The notes under the pieces are model-generated. The model ran no database searches. It had not been told where the DNA came from and saw only the letters and a program-made list of their open reading frames with translations. From Myxococcota bacterium (GTDB lineage Bacteria; Myxococcota_A; Bradymonadia; UBA7976; UBA1532): a DNA stretch of 64,000 nt. A program made the position numbers and the translations under genes. Shown piece by piece: positions 25,642 through 34,500 of the stretch. The stretch is from NCBI GenBank assembly GCA_023150895.1, contig JAKLJY010000005.1:1-64000 (forward strand), in the 5' to 3' direction. How positions within the stretch are numbered: the stretch's first letter is position 1; each line of letters starts with the position of its first letter.

Positions 25642-27309
25642 ATGTCCCGCCCCCTCCTGCACGTCCCGAGCTGGGAGCTTCAGCGGACCCCGATCGGGCG
25701 GCGCGTCGGCGCGCTGGCCGGCGCGTCCGGGCTGTTCCTGCACCACTTCGAACACCGGGTCCACCTGCCCTCGCCGGAACACTGGATTCCCGAGGGGCGG
25801 CCCGATCTCGGCGCGCCGCAGACCTGGCAGGCCGGCGTGCTCGCCGAGGCCAAGTACCAGCACTTTCGACTCGACGCGATGGTGGGCAGCTTCCACCCGG
25901 GCCACCGCAGCCAGTGGGCGGTCCACGAGCTCTGCCACCGGCTGGTGGGGTTCGCGTGGCGCCCGGCCGCGACGCCGCTGTTCCACGTATTGGCGGCCCG
26001 GCTCTCCGAGCTGTTGCCGACGGCCCTCTGGTACTTCTTCGAGGAGGCGCACCTCCGTCGTTGCTCGGCGCATGCCGGCCAGGGGCCCATCTTCGGGGCG
26101 TACTGCGAGGCGTGCGAGCGTGTCGGGCGGGCCCCCGGACCCGCCCCGGGCGAGGATGCGGCGGCGGATGAGAGCCGCGAACGGGCGCTCGCCGCGGGCA
26201 TGCGCTTCATGGAGCGCGAGCTCGCCGCCATCGCCAAGTCGCGGCGGACGGGGCGCTGCGAACCCAATGGTTGGGCGACGCTGCACCTCTCGACGGACGC
26301 GCTCGCCTATGCAGCCGCGCACCAGGAACGCCTGCACGCGCCGGAGATGCACGAGCTCGTCGAGCGCTTCTTTCCGGCGGAGACGGGCGCGCATGCGAGC
26401 CTCGATGCGCTCGAGTCGCGGGTGCTGGCCGTGCGGGCGGCGTTGCTCGACGACGCGCCGGTGTCGGTCTGGCAGGCGACGCCGGATCTCTGGATGCGGC
26501 AAGATCTCGCCTGGCGCCTGCTGGTGGTGCGGGCCGAGTGCGACCCGGAAGACGGTGCCTACGCGGCGCTGGATCGTCTGCTCGACGCCCTCGCCTCGGG
26601 TCGACCCGTCGCGGAGATCCACGCCGGGTATCTCGACGTTCACCGCGACTTCGTTCTGCCCGAACCCGACGACGTCTTCGCGGTGGGCTATGACCTCGAC
26701 GGGGTGCCGGGGCGCTCGGTCCGCCAGATCACCGAGGGGCTCGAGAGCGTCGTCCCCAACACGCTGGCGCTGCTCGACGCCGACGAGACGCCGAGTGTCG
26801 TGGCGGAGTTTCTCACCGGCGACGTCGAGGGCGAGCGCGGGCCGCTCGCGCGCCGTTTCGCGGCCTACCTGCGGGCCCATCGACCCGGTCCGGTCGCCGA
26901 TCTGGCGACCTACGAGTCGGTCCTGGCCCACCCCTTGCCGGCGGATCCCGAGGCGGCCACGCTCGGCGTCGCGGGGGCGCGCGACAAGCGGCGACGGCGC
27001 TCGGGCGCGTTCGAGATTCTGCGCTTCGGCTGTGACGTGCTCGCGCTCGCGCAGGCGCTCGACGCCGAGCCGGGTGCGTCGGACGAGGGGGTCGGCGGCG
27101 ACCTCGTGACGCGGCCCACTTGCCTCGTGATCGGCCGGCCGGCGAGCACGGAACTCGTGATCAGCGACATCAGCCCGGCCACGGCCGACGCCCTCGAACG
27201 CATGGGCGACGACGCGGTCGAGCCGGCGGCGGTGGGTCTCGCCAAGGGCGAGGCCGCGGCGCTCGAGGCCGTGGGGGTTCTGGTGCCCGCCGCCTGGAAG
27301 TGCGACTGA
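25642..27309 (+). CDS. orphan protein with an HExxH motif, possible metalloprotease-like
   Basis: A 555-aa protein that I cannot assign. H95-E-L-C-H99 (WAVHELCHRLVG) matches the HExxH zinc-hydrolase motif. A Glu pair about 35 residues later (WYFFEEAHLRRC, 130-141) is placed like the third ligand of gluzincins, and YCEAC (154-158) follows. The C-terminal 200 residues loosely resemble HvfC/DUF2063-type helpers (YLRAHRPGPVADLATYESVLAHPL, then an LVIGRP...LEAVGVLVPA ending); this is weak. No signal peptide is visible. The ATG at MSRPLLHVPSW is chosen; the frame is open further upstream. Confidence 0.75.
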   Translation: MSRPLLHVPSWELQRTPIGRRVGALAGASGLFLHHFEHRVHLPSPEHWIPEGRPDLGAPQTWQAGVLAEAKYQHFRLDAMVGSFHPGHRSQWAVHELCHRLVGFAWRPAATPLFHVLAARLSELLPTALWYFFEEAHLRRCSAHAGQGPIFGAYCEACERVGRAPGPAPGEDAAADESRERALAAGMRFMERELAAIAKSRRTGRCEPNGWATLHLSTDALAYAAAHQERLHAPEMHELVERFFPAETGAHASLDALESRVLAVRAALLDDAPVSVWQATPDLWMRQDLAWRLLVVRAECDPEDGAYAALDRLLDALASGRPVAEIHAGYLDVHRDFVLPEPDDVFAVGYDLDGVPGRSVRQITEGLESVVPNTLALLDADETPSVVAEFLTGDVEGERGPLARRFAAYLRAHRPGPVADLATYESVLAHPLPADPEAATLGVAGARDKRRRRSGAFEILRFGCDVLALAQALDAEPGASDEGVGGDLVTRPTCLVIGRPASTELVISDISPATADALERMGDDAVEPAAVGLAKGEAAALEAVGVLVPAAWKCD

Positions 27310-27318
27310 GGTCGTCGC

Positions 27319-28902
27319 TCAGGGCGGCGCAGGCAGAAGCTCGAGACGCGCCCCGCCGCAGTACACCGCAACGCGACCGGGGCCGGTCCGGTGCGGCACG
27401 ACCTCGTCGTCGCAGTGCACCCGGACCCCGGCCGGATAGCGCAGCGCCGGTGCCGAGAGCCAGTGTTCGCCGGGGTCGGGGTCTGCGAACGTGACCTCGA
27501 GGGCGTTCCGGGCCGGGTCGAAGACCGTCGAGACGAGCCGGCCGGCCACGGCCTGCGGATACGGGTGCGCGACGGCCAGGGCGATGGCCTCTCGCAGGGG
27601 GCCGCGCGTCGGCGCTTCCCGTGGGCCGGCCGCGTCGTAGAGTCCCCACTGGCCTTCGCCATACTCCTCATAGACCCAGAACGCCGCGCTCGCGAGGTTT
27701 TCGTCGAAGAGCCGATGGACGTGCCCGAGCCACTCGAGCGCTCGCGGGGCGCGGGGATCGATGCCGTATTCGCCGACGAGGAGCGCGGCGCCGTGCGCGT
27801 CCGCCTCCCGCCGGGTGCCCGCCATGCTCCGTTCGAGCGCCTCGACGTTGCCGTCGGCCCAGTTGTCGCGTCCCCGGCTGAAGACACCCGTGTAGAGGTG
27901 CGGTGCGTAGATCGTGCCGTCGAACGGGAAGGGGTGGGTGACCGCAGCGGCGTCCCGGAGGTTGCGCAAGGCGTCGGGCTCGAAGGCGATCGGCAGGGAC
28001 GGGGCCGCGGCACGAACGGCGCGGCCGGACCGCTCGTGGAAATCGGCGAGCCGGGGCGCCTGAAAGGAGACGGGCTCGTTGTGCAGCTCCAACGCCAGGA
28101 CGCCGGGCAAAGACGCGATGCGGCGGGCGACGTGGGCCGCCATGGCCGCGTGTGCGTCGGAAAGTCCGTCGACGTTGTCGTAGAGCGAGCCGAACGCCGC
28201 GATGACCTGCGGGGACAGCCGGCGCGCCTCGAGATCCGTCAGCGGTCCCCCGAGAAGCGTGGCGGGCGGCGGGACGATGGCCCACAACGGCGCGCCATCC
28301 TGCCCGATCTCCTTGGAGTAGGCGTCCTGGTGCAGGTCGACGAGGGTGTGCACGCCCTCTTCGGCGCAGGCGCGGACGACGGCCTCGACGCGGTCGAGGT
28401 AGGCCTCGTCGAAGCGCCCGCGGATCGGCTCGAGGGCGCTCCAGTTCACCGGGAGGCGCAGGAGATTGGCCCCGAGCTGCGTGGAGAGAAAGCGGCAATC
28501 TGCGGGGCCGAACGCCTCGACCGGGATCAGGGGCAAACGGCCGTCGGAGAAGCCGACGTCGAAGAGGCCGGCGACCCGGGCGTTGACGCCCCGGAAGAGG
28601 ACCTCGCGACCGGACGCGTCGTAGAGCCGGCCGTTGCGTTCGGTCACGGCCAGTGCGGCGTCGAAGGGCGTGGGGCGGGCGGCGTCGGCCGCGGTGTCGG
28701 GCGCCGGGCCGAGGTCGGTGGGCGCGGCGTCGGAGGCTGCACCGGGATTGCTGCTCGTTTCCGGCGGCTCGGTGTCGCTGCCGGCCTCGTCCGTGCACGC
28801 GGTCACACCGGCGCCGACGGCGACGACGGCGACGAGCCAACGGCCGTGGGCGGTGCGCCCGCGTCCGGGGCAGGGCGATGGGGATGGCGTGCACACCGTC
28901 AC
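27319..28902 (-). CDS. GH5-type glycoside hydrolase lipoprotein, endoglycosylceramidase-like
   Basis: A 527-aa protein. A lipobox, GVTAC near residue 36, predicts a lipoprotein; a low-complexity Ala/Pro/Asp linker reaches about 85. The TIM-barrel domain shows RGVNARV, ANLLRLPVNWSALEP, DLHQDAYS, the acid/base Glu in LELHNEP and the nucleophile Glu in LLVGEYGIDP. This is the GH5 layout shared with endoglycosylceramidases and related exo-acting enzymes. It would cleave glycosidic bonds outside the cytoplasm. GTG start. It converges with the HExxH gene, with 9 nt between stops. Confidence 0.85.
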   Translation of the reverse strand: MTVCTPSPSPCPGRGRTAHGRWLVAVVAVGAGVTACTDEAGSDTEPPETSSNPGAASDAAPTDLGPAPDTAADAARPTPFDAALAVTERNGRLYDASGREVLFRGVNARVAGLFDVGFSDGRLPLIPVEAFGPADCRFLSTQLGANLLRLPVNWSALEPIRGRFDEAYLDRVEAVVRACAEEGVHTLVDLHQDAYSKEIGQDGAPLWAIVPPPATLLGGPLTDLEARRLSPQVIAAFGSLYDNVDGLSDAHAAMAAHVARRIASLPGVLALELHNEPVSFQAPRLADFHERSGRAVRAAAPSLPIAFEPDALRNLRDAAAVTHPFPFDGTIYAPHLYTGVFSRGRDNWADGNVEALERSMAGTRREADAHGAALLVGEYGIDPRAPRALEWLGHVHRLFDENLASAAFWVYEEYGEGQWGLYDAAGPREAPTRGPLREAIALAVAHPYPQAVAGRLVSTVFDPARNALEVTFADPDPGEHWLSAPALRYPAGVRVHCDDEVVPHRTGPGRVAVYCGGARLELLPAPP

Positions 28903-28990
28903 AGGATATCATGCTCGGCCCGGGGCCGCGCCGTGCCGTGCCCGCGCATCTTTCGCCCGTCCCGCCGCATCCGATGCGCCAGGAGAAGTC

Positions 28991-29935
28991 GTGTCCGACG
29001 TCATGCCCACCGCCGCGCTGCCGACCATGGCCGATGTCGAAGCGGCTGCCCTGCGTCTCGCCCCCTGGATCCGCCGGACGCCCGTTCTCCGCGTTCAGGG
29101 GCCCGGCGCGCGGGACGTCGTGTTCAAGCTCGAAGGCCTGCAGCGCTCGGGGTCCTTCAAACTGCGGGGCGCGCTGAACAAAGTGATGCTCCTCGGCGAC
29201 GCGGCGCGGGAGGGGGTCGTCACCGCCAGCGGCGGCAATCATGGGATCGGGGTCGCCTGGGCCGCCTGGTTTCTGGGCCTGCGGGCGCACGTCTGCGTCC
29301 CGTCGACGTCGCCGCCGTGGAAGCTCCAGGCCCTCTCCGCAGCGAACGCCGAGGTCGAGATCGTCTCGGGGCGCTATCCCGACGCCGAACTCGCGGCCCG
29401 CGCCTATGCCCGGGCGCACGCGCTCCCGTACGTCCACGCCTACGACGATGCGGCCGTCATCGCCGGGCAGGGTACGCTGGTCCGCGAGCTCCTCGCCGAC
29501 GCGCCGGACGTGGGCACCATCGTCGTCGCCGTCGGCGGGGGCGGGCTCGTCGCCGGGGCCGTCGTCGCCGCGGCCGGCCGTCGAATCGTGGGCGTCGAAC
29601 CCTACGGGGCGCCGACGATGCACGCCGCGCTGCGGGCCGACACGCCCATCACGCTGGAACACATCGAGTCCGTGGCTGCGGACGCACTCGGCGCCGGCCG
29701 GGTGGGTGACCTGCCGTTTCACCTGTGCCGCGAGGGCCTCGACCGCGTGGAGCTCGTGGACGACGGGGCCATCCTCGAGGCGCGGCGGTGGCTGTGGGCG
29801 CACACCCGCATCGCCGTCGAGGCCGGCGCGGCGGCGGGCGTGGCGGCGCTCGCGCGCGGGCTCTTCGATCGTGATCCCGGACCGGTCGGCATCATCCTCT
29901 GCGGGTCGAACACCGATCCGACGACGTTGGCCTGA
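28991..29935 (+). CDS. PLP-dependent threonine/serine dehydratase-like enzyme
   Basis: A 314-aa fold-type II PLP enzyme. The Schiff-base Lys is in RSGSFKLRGALNK. The substrate loop is ASGGNHGIGVAWAA, and the glycine-rich phosphate cup is VAVGGGGLVAGAV. It probably deaminates L-threonine or L-serine to the 2-oxo acid; serine racemase-like activity is possible. No regulatory ACT domain is present, so it is of the catabolic short type. The start is GTG after AGGAG with 5-nt spacing. The next gene begins 5 nt after its stop. Confidence 0.88.
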   Translation: MSDVMPTAALPTMADVEAAALRLAPWIRRTPVLRVQGPGARDVVFKLEGLQRSGSFKLRGALNKVMLLGDAAREGVVTASGGNHGIGVAWAAWFLGLRAHVCVPSTSPPWKLQALSAANAEVEIVSGRYPDAELAARAYARAHALPYVHAYDDAAVIAGQGTLVRELLADAPDVGTIVVAVGGGGLVAGAVVAAAGRRIVGVEPYGAPTMHAALRADTPITLEHIESVAADALGAGRVGDLPFHLCREGLDRVELVDDGAILEARRWLWAHTRIAVEAGAAAGVAALARGLFDRDPGPVGIILCGSNTDPTTLA

Positions 29936-29940
29936 GGGCC

Positions 29941-30603
29941 GTGACCGCGCTGGGGGCGGCGGCGGAGGCCGCACTGGGGGCCGCGGGCCTCGATCTCGTG
30001 GCGCCGACGGTGGCCGGTGGTCGCGCGGCCGTCCTCGTCGGCAACACCCGGGCACTGTGGGCACCCTTCGTCGCCTGGTTGCGCGCGGCACCGGCGCGAG
30101 CCGACGGGGCGCACCCGCTCGACACCTACGTCCGGGAGGCGCTCGACGTCGCCGTCGCCTGCGCAGCACTGCCGGTGACGCAGCGCGTCCTGCCGACGGA
30201 GGTGGGCGCGCCGGACTTCGTGGGGCTCGCGGTGTCGGCGGGGCTCTTGTGGCGCAGCCCGGGCGGCCTGGGCGTTCATCCGGTCTACGGGCCCTGGGTC
30301 GCGCTCCGCGCGCTCCTCGTGCTGTCCGTACCGAGCGACGCGACCGCGCCCCCCACGTTCCCCCCCGCCTGTCCACCCTGTCCCCACTGCCCGACGGCCT
30401 GCGGTCCGGCGTTCGCCGCCCTGCCGCGACCCGCATCGGAGGCCGACTTTCGCGCGAACTGGCGGGCCTGGGCCGCGGCCCGGGCGGCCTGCCCGACCGG
30501 GGCGGCGTTTCAGTACGGCGAGGACCAGCTCGTCTACCACTACACCCACGACCGGGCGCGCCTGCGTGCGCTGGCCCGCTCTCCGTCGGGAGCTGTTTCG
30601 TGA
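29941..30603 (+). CDS. MMACHC (CblC)-like corrinoid-processing protein with a four-Cys insertion
   Basis: A 220-aa protein. GVHPVYGPWVALRALLVL (111-128) and the later DFRANWRAWAA...GEDQLVYHYTHDRARLRAL match the pattern of MMACHC, which removes upper-axial ligands from cobalamins. Between these blocks it has C144-x2-C147-x2-C150-x3-C154 (CPPCPHCPTAC), a [4Fe-4S]-like spacing reminiscent of QueG and reductive dehalogenases and not expected in animal MMACHC. It might self-deliver electrons to the cobalt. It starts at GTG. Its stop overlaps the hydrolase start (GTGA), so the three plus-strand genes here look like an operon. Confidence 0.72.
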   Translation: MTALGAAAEAALGAAGLDLVAPTVAGGRAAVLVGNTRALWAPFVAWLRAAPARADGAHPLDTYVREALDVAVACAALPVTQRVLPTEVGAPDFVGLAVSAGLLWRSPGGLGVHPVYGPWVALRALLVLSVPSDATAPPTFPPACPPCPHCPTACGPAFAALPRPASEADFRANWRAWAAARAACPTGAAFQYGEDQLVYHYTHDRARLRALARSPSGAVS

Positions 30604-31514
30604 CCATCCCCCGCCTCGCGTTCCAGGACGTCGTCGGCCCGACCGCCCCCGGCACGCCGGAGAAGACGGCCCTCGTCCTGCACGGCATCCTGGGCTCTGC
30701 CCGCAACTGGGCCGGGTTCGCCCGCCGACTCGCGCCGCGTCTGCCGGGCTGGCGCCTCGTGCTCGTCGATCTGCGCAACCACGGCGACAGCCACGGCCAG
30801 CCCCCCCCGCACACGCTGGCCGCCTGTGCAGCGGACCTCGTCGACCTCTGCGCCGCGCGGGGCCTCGAGCCGGAGGCCGTGATCGGTCATTCGTTCGGCG
30901 GCAAGGTCGCGCTGGCCTATGCCAGCGGCGCGGGCGGCGCGGGCGAACGGGCGCCCGCCGGACTGCGGGTGTGCGGCGTGCTCGACGCCGTCCCGGGGGC
31001 CGTGCGGCCCGAGGCCCTCGACGGGGACACCCACGAGGTCGTCGACGTGGTCGCCGCGCTTCGGGAGATTCCGCTCCCGATCACCTCGCGGGCGGCGCTC
31101 CAGGCGACGCTCCAGGCGCGCGGGTTCGGGCCGGTCTTCGCCGGGTGGATGACGACGAACCTGCACGCCGCGCCCGGCGGCGGGCTCACCTGGCGCTTCG
31201 ACCTCGACGCAGTGGGCTCGATGCTGGAGGCGTACTTCGAGACAGACTTCTGGCCGTTCCTGCGAGCGGTCCCGCCGTCGATGGTCGTCCACGTCGTCCG
31301 CGCTGCGCGCAGCGACCGCTGGCGGGCGGCGGATCTGGCCCACTTCGCCGACGTGCAGCCGGGGGGGCGGGTGCGCCTGCACGTCCTGCCCGACGCGGGG
31401 CATTGGGTACACGTCGACAACCCGGCGGGGCTGTCCGACCTGCTCGTCGACGCGCTGACGGGTGGGGCGCGGCCCGGTGACCCGAGCGGCGACGGGGGCG
31501 GTCTGCTCGCCTGA
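30600..31514 (+). CDS. alpha/beta hydrolase, ABHD11-like
   Basis: A 304-aa alpha/beta hydrolase. The oxyanion segment is LHGILGSARNWAGF, followed by DLRNHGDSHG and the nucleophile elbow GHSFGGKVAL (Ser about residue 101). The catalytic His is in DAGHWVHVDNP near the end. The 'LHGLLGS..NW / DLRNHG' pair is typical of the ABHD11/YbfF esterase group, which hydrolyse acyl esters or acyl-CoA. It starts at GTG, overlapping the previous stop. The cap domain carries a Gly/Ala-rich insertion. Confidence 0.88.
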   Translation: MTIPRLAFQDVVGPTAPGTPEKTALVLHGILGSARNWAGFARRLAPRLPGWRLVLVDLRNHGDSHGQPPPHTLAACAADLVDLCAARGLEPEAVIGHSFGGKVALAYASGAGGAGERAPAGLRVCGVLDAVPGAVRPEALDGDTHEVVDVVAALREIPLPITSRAALQATLQARGFGPVFAGWMTTNLHAAPGGGLTWRFDLDAVGSMLEAYFETDFWPFLRAVPPSMVVHVVRAARSDRWRAADLAHFADVQPGGRVRLHVLPDAGHWVHVDNPAGLSDLLVDALTGGARPGDPSGDGGGLLA

Positions 31515-31516
31515 AC

Positions 31517-31540
31517 GCGCGCCCGGATCGCCGGTCGCGC
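31517..31540. terminator. hairpin between convergent genes
   Basis: GCGCGCCCGG and CCGGTCGCGC pair over 9 of 10 bases around a 4-nt loop (ATCG), followed by CTTTC on the plus strand. It lies between the hydrolase stop and the giant surface-protein stop, 3 nt from each, and may serve both. Confidence 0.65.
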
Positions 31541-31543
31541 CTT

Positions 31544-34500
31544 TCAGCGCCGCCGGCGTCGGCGGACGAACGCACCGGCGAGGAGCACGAGGCCCAGGAC
31601 TCGGGCGGTGTCGGCTCCGCCGTCGCTGGCCCGGCACTGACACCCGCTCCCGATCGCGAGACCGGCGTTGCCGGCCGGATCGGCGTCGCCCTCGCCCTCG
31701 GAGATCCGGCCATCCGCGCCGCCCGCGCCGCCGGTGTCGCCAATCTGCCCGGGGCGGGCGTCGGTCGTCCCGGGGCGGGCGTCGGTCGTCCCGGGGCGGG
31801 CGTCGGTCGTCACGGGGCGGGCGTCTGCGGGCACGGCCCCGTCGGAGGTGCCCGGATCGGCGTCGAACGGGGACGGGCCGGCGTCCGGTCGTCCCTTGTC
31901 GGGGCTCTGGGGGGCGCCGTCCGCCGGTGGCGCGATCTGAGCGTCGGACACCGGAGTCGGGCCCTGATCGGGGCCGGGCATGACCTGCGCGTCCGGGAAG
32001 GGGGGGACGGCGGCGTCGGGGACGGGCGGCGGCCCGGCATCGAGCGGGGGAACGACATGCGCGTCCCCCGCCGGTGGCTCGGCGGCGTCCGGGCGGGGGC
32101 CGACGGCGGCGTCCGCCGGGGGCGGGCGGTCGGCGTCCACCGGCAGCGCGGCGTCGATGGGCGGCGGCGGACCCGCGTCGGGCGGCGGCGCCATCGGGTC
32201 GACGCAGGCACCCTCGACACATTCGAAACCGGCCGCGCAATCGGCGACATCGTCGCAGCGGTCGAGACAGCCGGCGGGGCCGCATGCGTAGGCGCCGCAG
32301 CTCGAACGCGCGCCCCGTCGGCAGGCGCCAGATCCGTCGCAGGCCGACTCGGGGGTGGCGACCCCGTTGGCGCAGTCGCCGGGGCCGCAGACGACGTCGG
32401 CGCCCGGGTAGGCGCAGACGTCGCGGCGCTCGCCGCCGCAGAGGCCCTGGCAAAGGCCGGTGCCGGCGCATGCGCGCCGCCCGCCGTGGGGGGGCTCGCC
32501 GGTCACGACCGTGCAGGCCCCTTGGTGGCCGGCGACGTCGCAGGCTTCGCACTGGCCGCCGCAGCGGCCATCGCAGCAGAAGCCGTCCACGCAGAAGCCG
32601 GTGGCACACTGATCATTCAGGGCGCAGGCCTCGCCGGCGACGAGCTTGGGCCGGCAGACTCCGCTGGCACAGTAGAGGCCGACCGCGCAGTCGAGGTTGC
32701 TGCCGCAGTCGCCGAGGCACGCGACGGCGCCGCAGGCGAACGGTGCGCAGCTCACGACCTGTTCGTCCGGGCAGGCGCCGGCGCCATCGCAGGCGGCCGC
32801 CACGGTGGCGACGCCGTCCCGACAGCGTGGCTGCCGGCACAGGGTGGCCTCGGCCGGGTAGGTGCAGCCCTCGCCGTCGACGCCGTCACAGCGCCCGCCG
32901 CAGGCGGAACCATCCGAGGCGCACGGCGACCGCGACCCCCGGGGCGCGCCTTCGACCGGGCGGCACTGGCCCAAGGCATCGGCCTGGTCGCAGGCCTCGC
33001 ATTGCCCGCCGCAGGCGCGGTCGCAACACACGCCGTCCACGCAGAACTGGCTGCCGCACTCCGTCGATCGTGCGCACGGTGCGCCGTCGTCCCGCAAGGG
33101 AACGCAGCGCCCCGATTCGCAGAAGTGCCCTGCGGCGCAGTCGACGGTGTCGGCGCAGACCTCGAGGCAACGGCCGAGGGGGCCGCAGGTGTACGCCCCG
33201 CAGGACGAGCCCGCCCCCTCGACGCAGGCACCGTCACCGTCGCAGACCGCCGCCGGCGAGGCGATGCCGTCGACGCAGCGTTCGGGCTGGCACGTCGTCG
33301 CCCCACCCGGGTACGCACAAGCGGCCCGGGCGTTCCCGTCGCAGCGGCCCGCGCAGGCACCGGCGCCGCCGCACGCGGGCCGACCGCCGTGTGGCACGCC
33401 GTCGGTGACGGGGACACATTGTCCTTCGCGACCGGCGACGTCGCAGGCCTCGCACTGCCCGGCACAGGCCGAGGCGCAACACACGCCGTCGACACACTGG
33501 CCGGAGCCGCACTCGGCGTTCTCGCCACAGGGATCACCGTCGGGCAAGGCCTCGCCACAGATCCCGGCCGAGCAGAAGAGGCCGGGCGCGCAGTCGGCGT
33601 GCACCTCGCAGTCACCGAGGCAGGCCGTGTCGCCGCAGACGAACGGCGCGCACGCCTGGAAACGCTCGTCGGGGCAGGTGCCATCGCCGGCACAGGCGGC
33701 GGGCAGCAGCGCGATGCCGTCCTCGCAGGCGCCGTCGCGGCAGGGTTGCTCGGCCTCCGGGTAGGTGCAGGTCTCCGGGGTCGCGCCATCACACAGGCCG
33801 CCACAAAGGGAGCCATCCGAGGCGCACGGCGCCCGATCGTGCCGGGGATCGCCGGCGACCGGGACGCAAACGCCCTCGCTGCCCGGCTCGTCGCAGGCCT
33901 CGCACTGCCCGATGCAGGCGGAATCGCAACACACGCCGTCGACACACAGCCCGCCGAGACAGGCCCCCGGGAAATCGCAGGGGGTCCCGTCTTCGAGCAG
34001 CGGGACACACGCGCCGTCCTGGCAGAAGGCGCCGGACGCACACTCGGCGGACTCGGTGCAGGCCTCGAGACAGGCGGACTCACCGCAGACATAGAGGTCG
34101 CACTCGACGGGCGCCGGTGGGGGGCAGTCGATGGCGTCTCCGTCGCAGGTCGCGGCCGGCAGCGCGACCCCGTCGGCGCAGCTCGGGGCGTCGCACGGGG
34201 TGCCCGCCGGGCTCGGTCCGTCCTCGGGACAGGCATTGCCGGCGCCGGTGCAGGTCTCGGCGGCGTCACACGGGCCGAAGGCGGCCCGGCAGATGGTCCC
34301 GGCCGCCGCCACCCGGTCCGCCGGGCAGGCCTTTTGGGCGCCGTTGCAGCTCTCGGCGGCGTCGCAGTCGGCTGCGACGGGCCGGCACAGCGTCCCCGCG
34401 GCGGCGACGGCGTCGGGCGGACAGGCCTTCGCGGCGCCATCGCAGGCCTCGGCCGCGTCGCAGACATCGGTGGCGGCGCGGCAGGGTACGCCGAAAGCGC

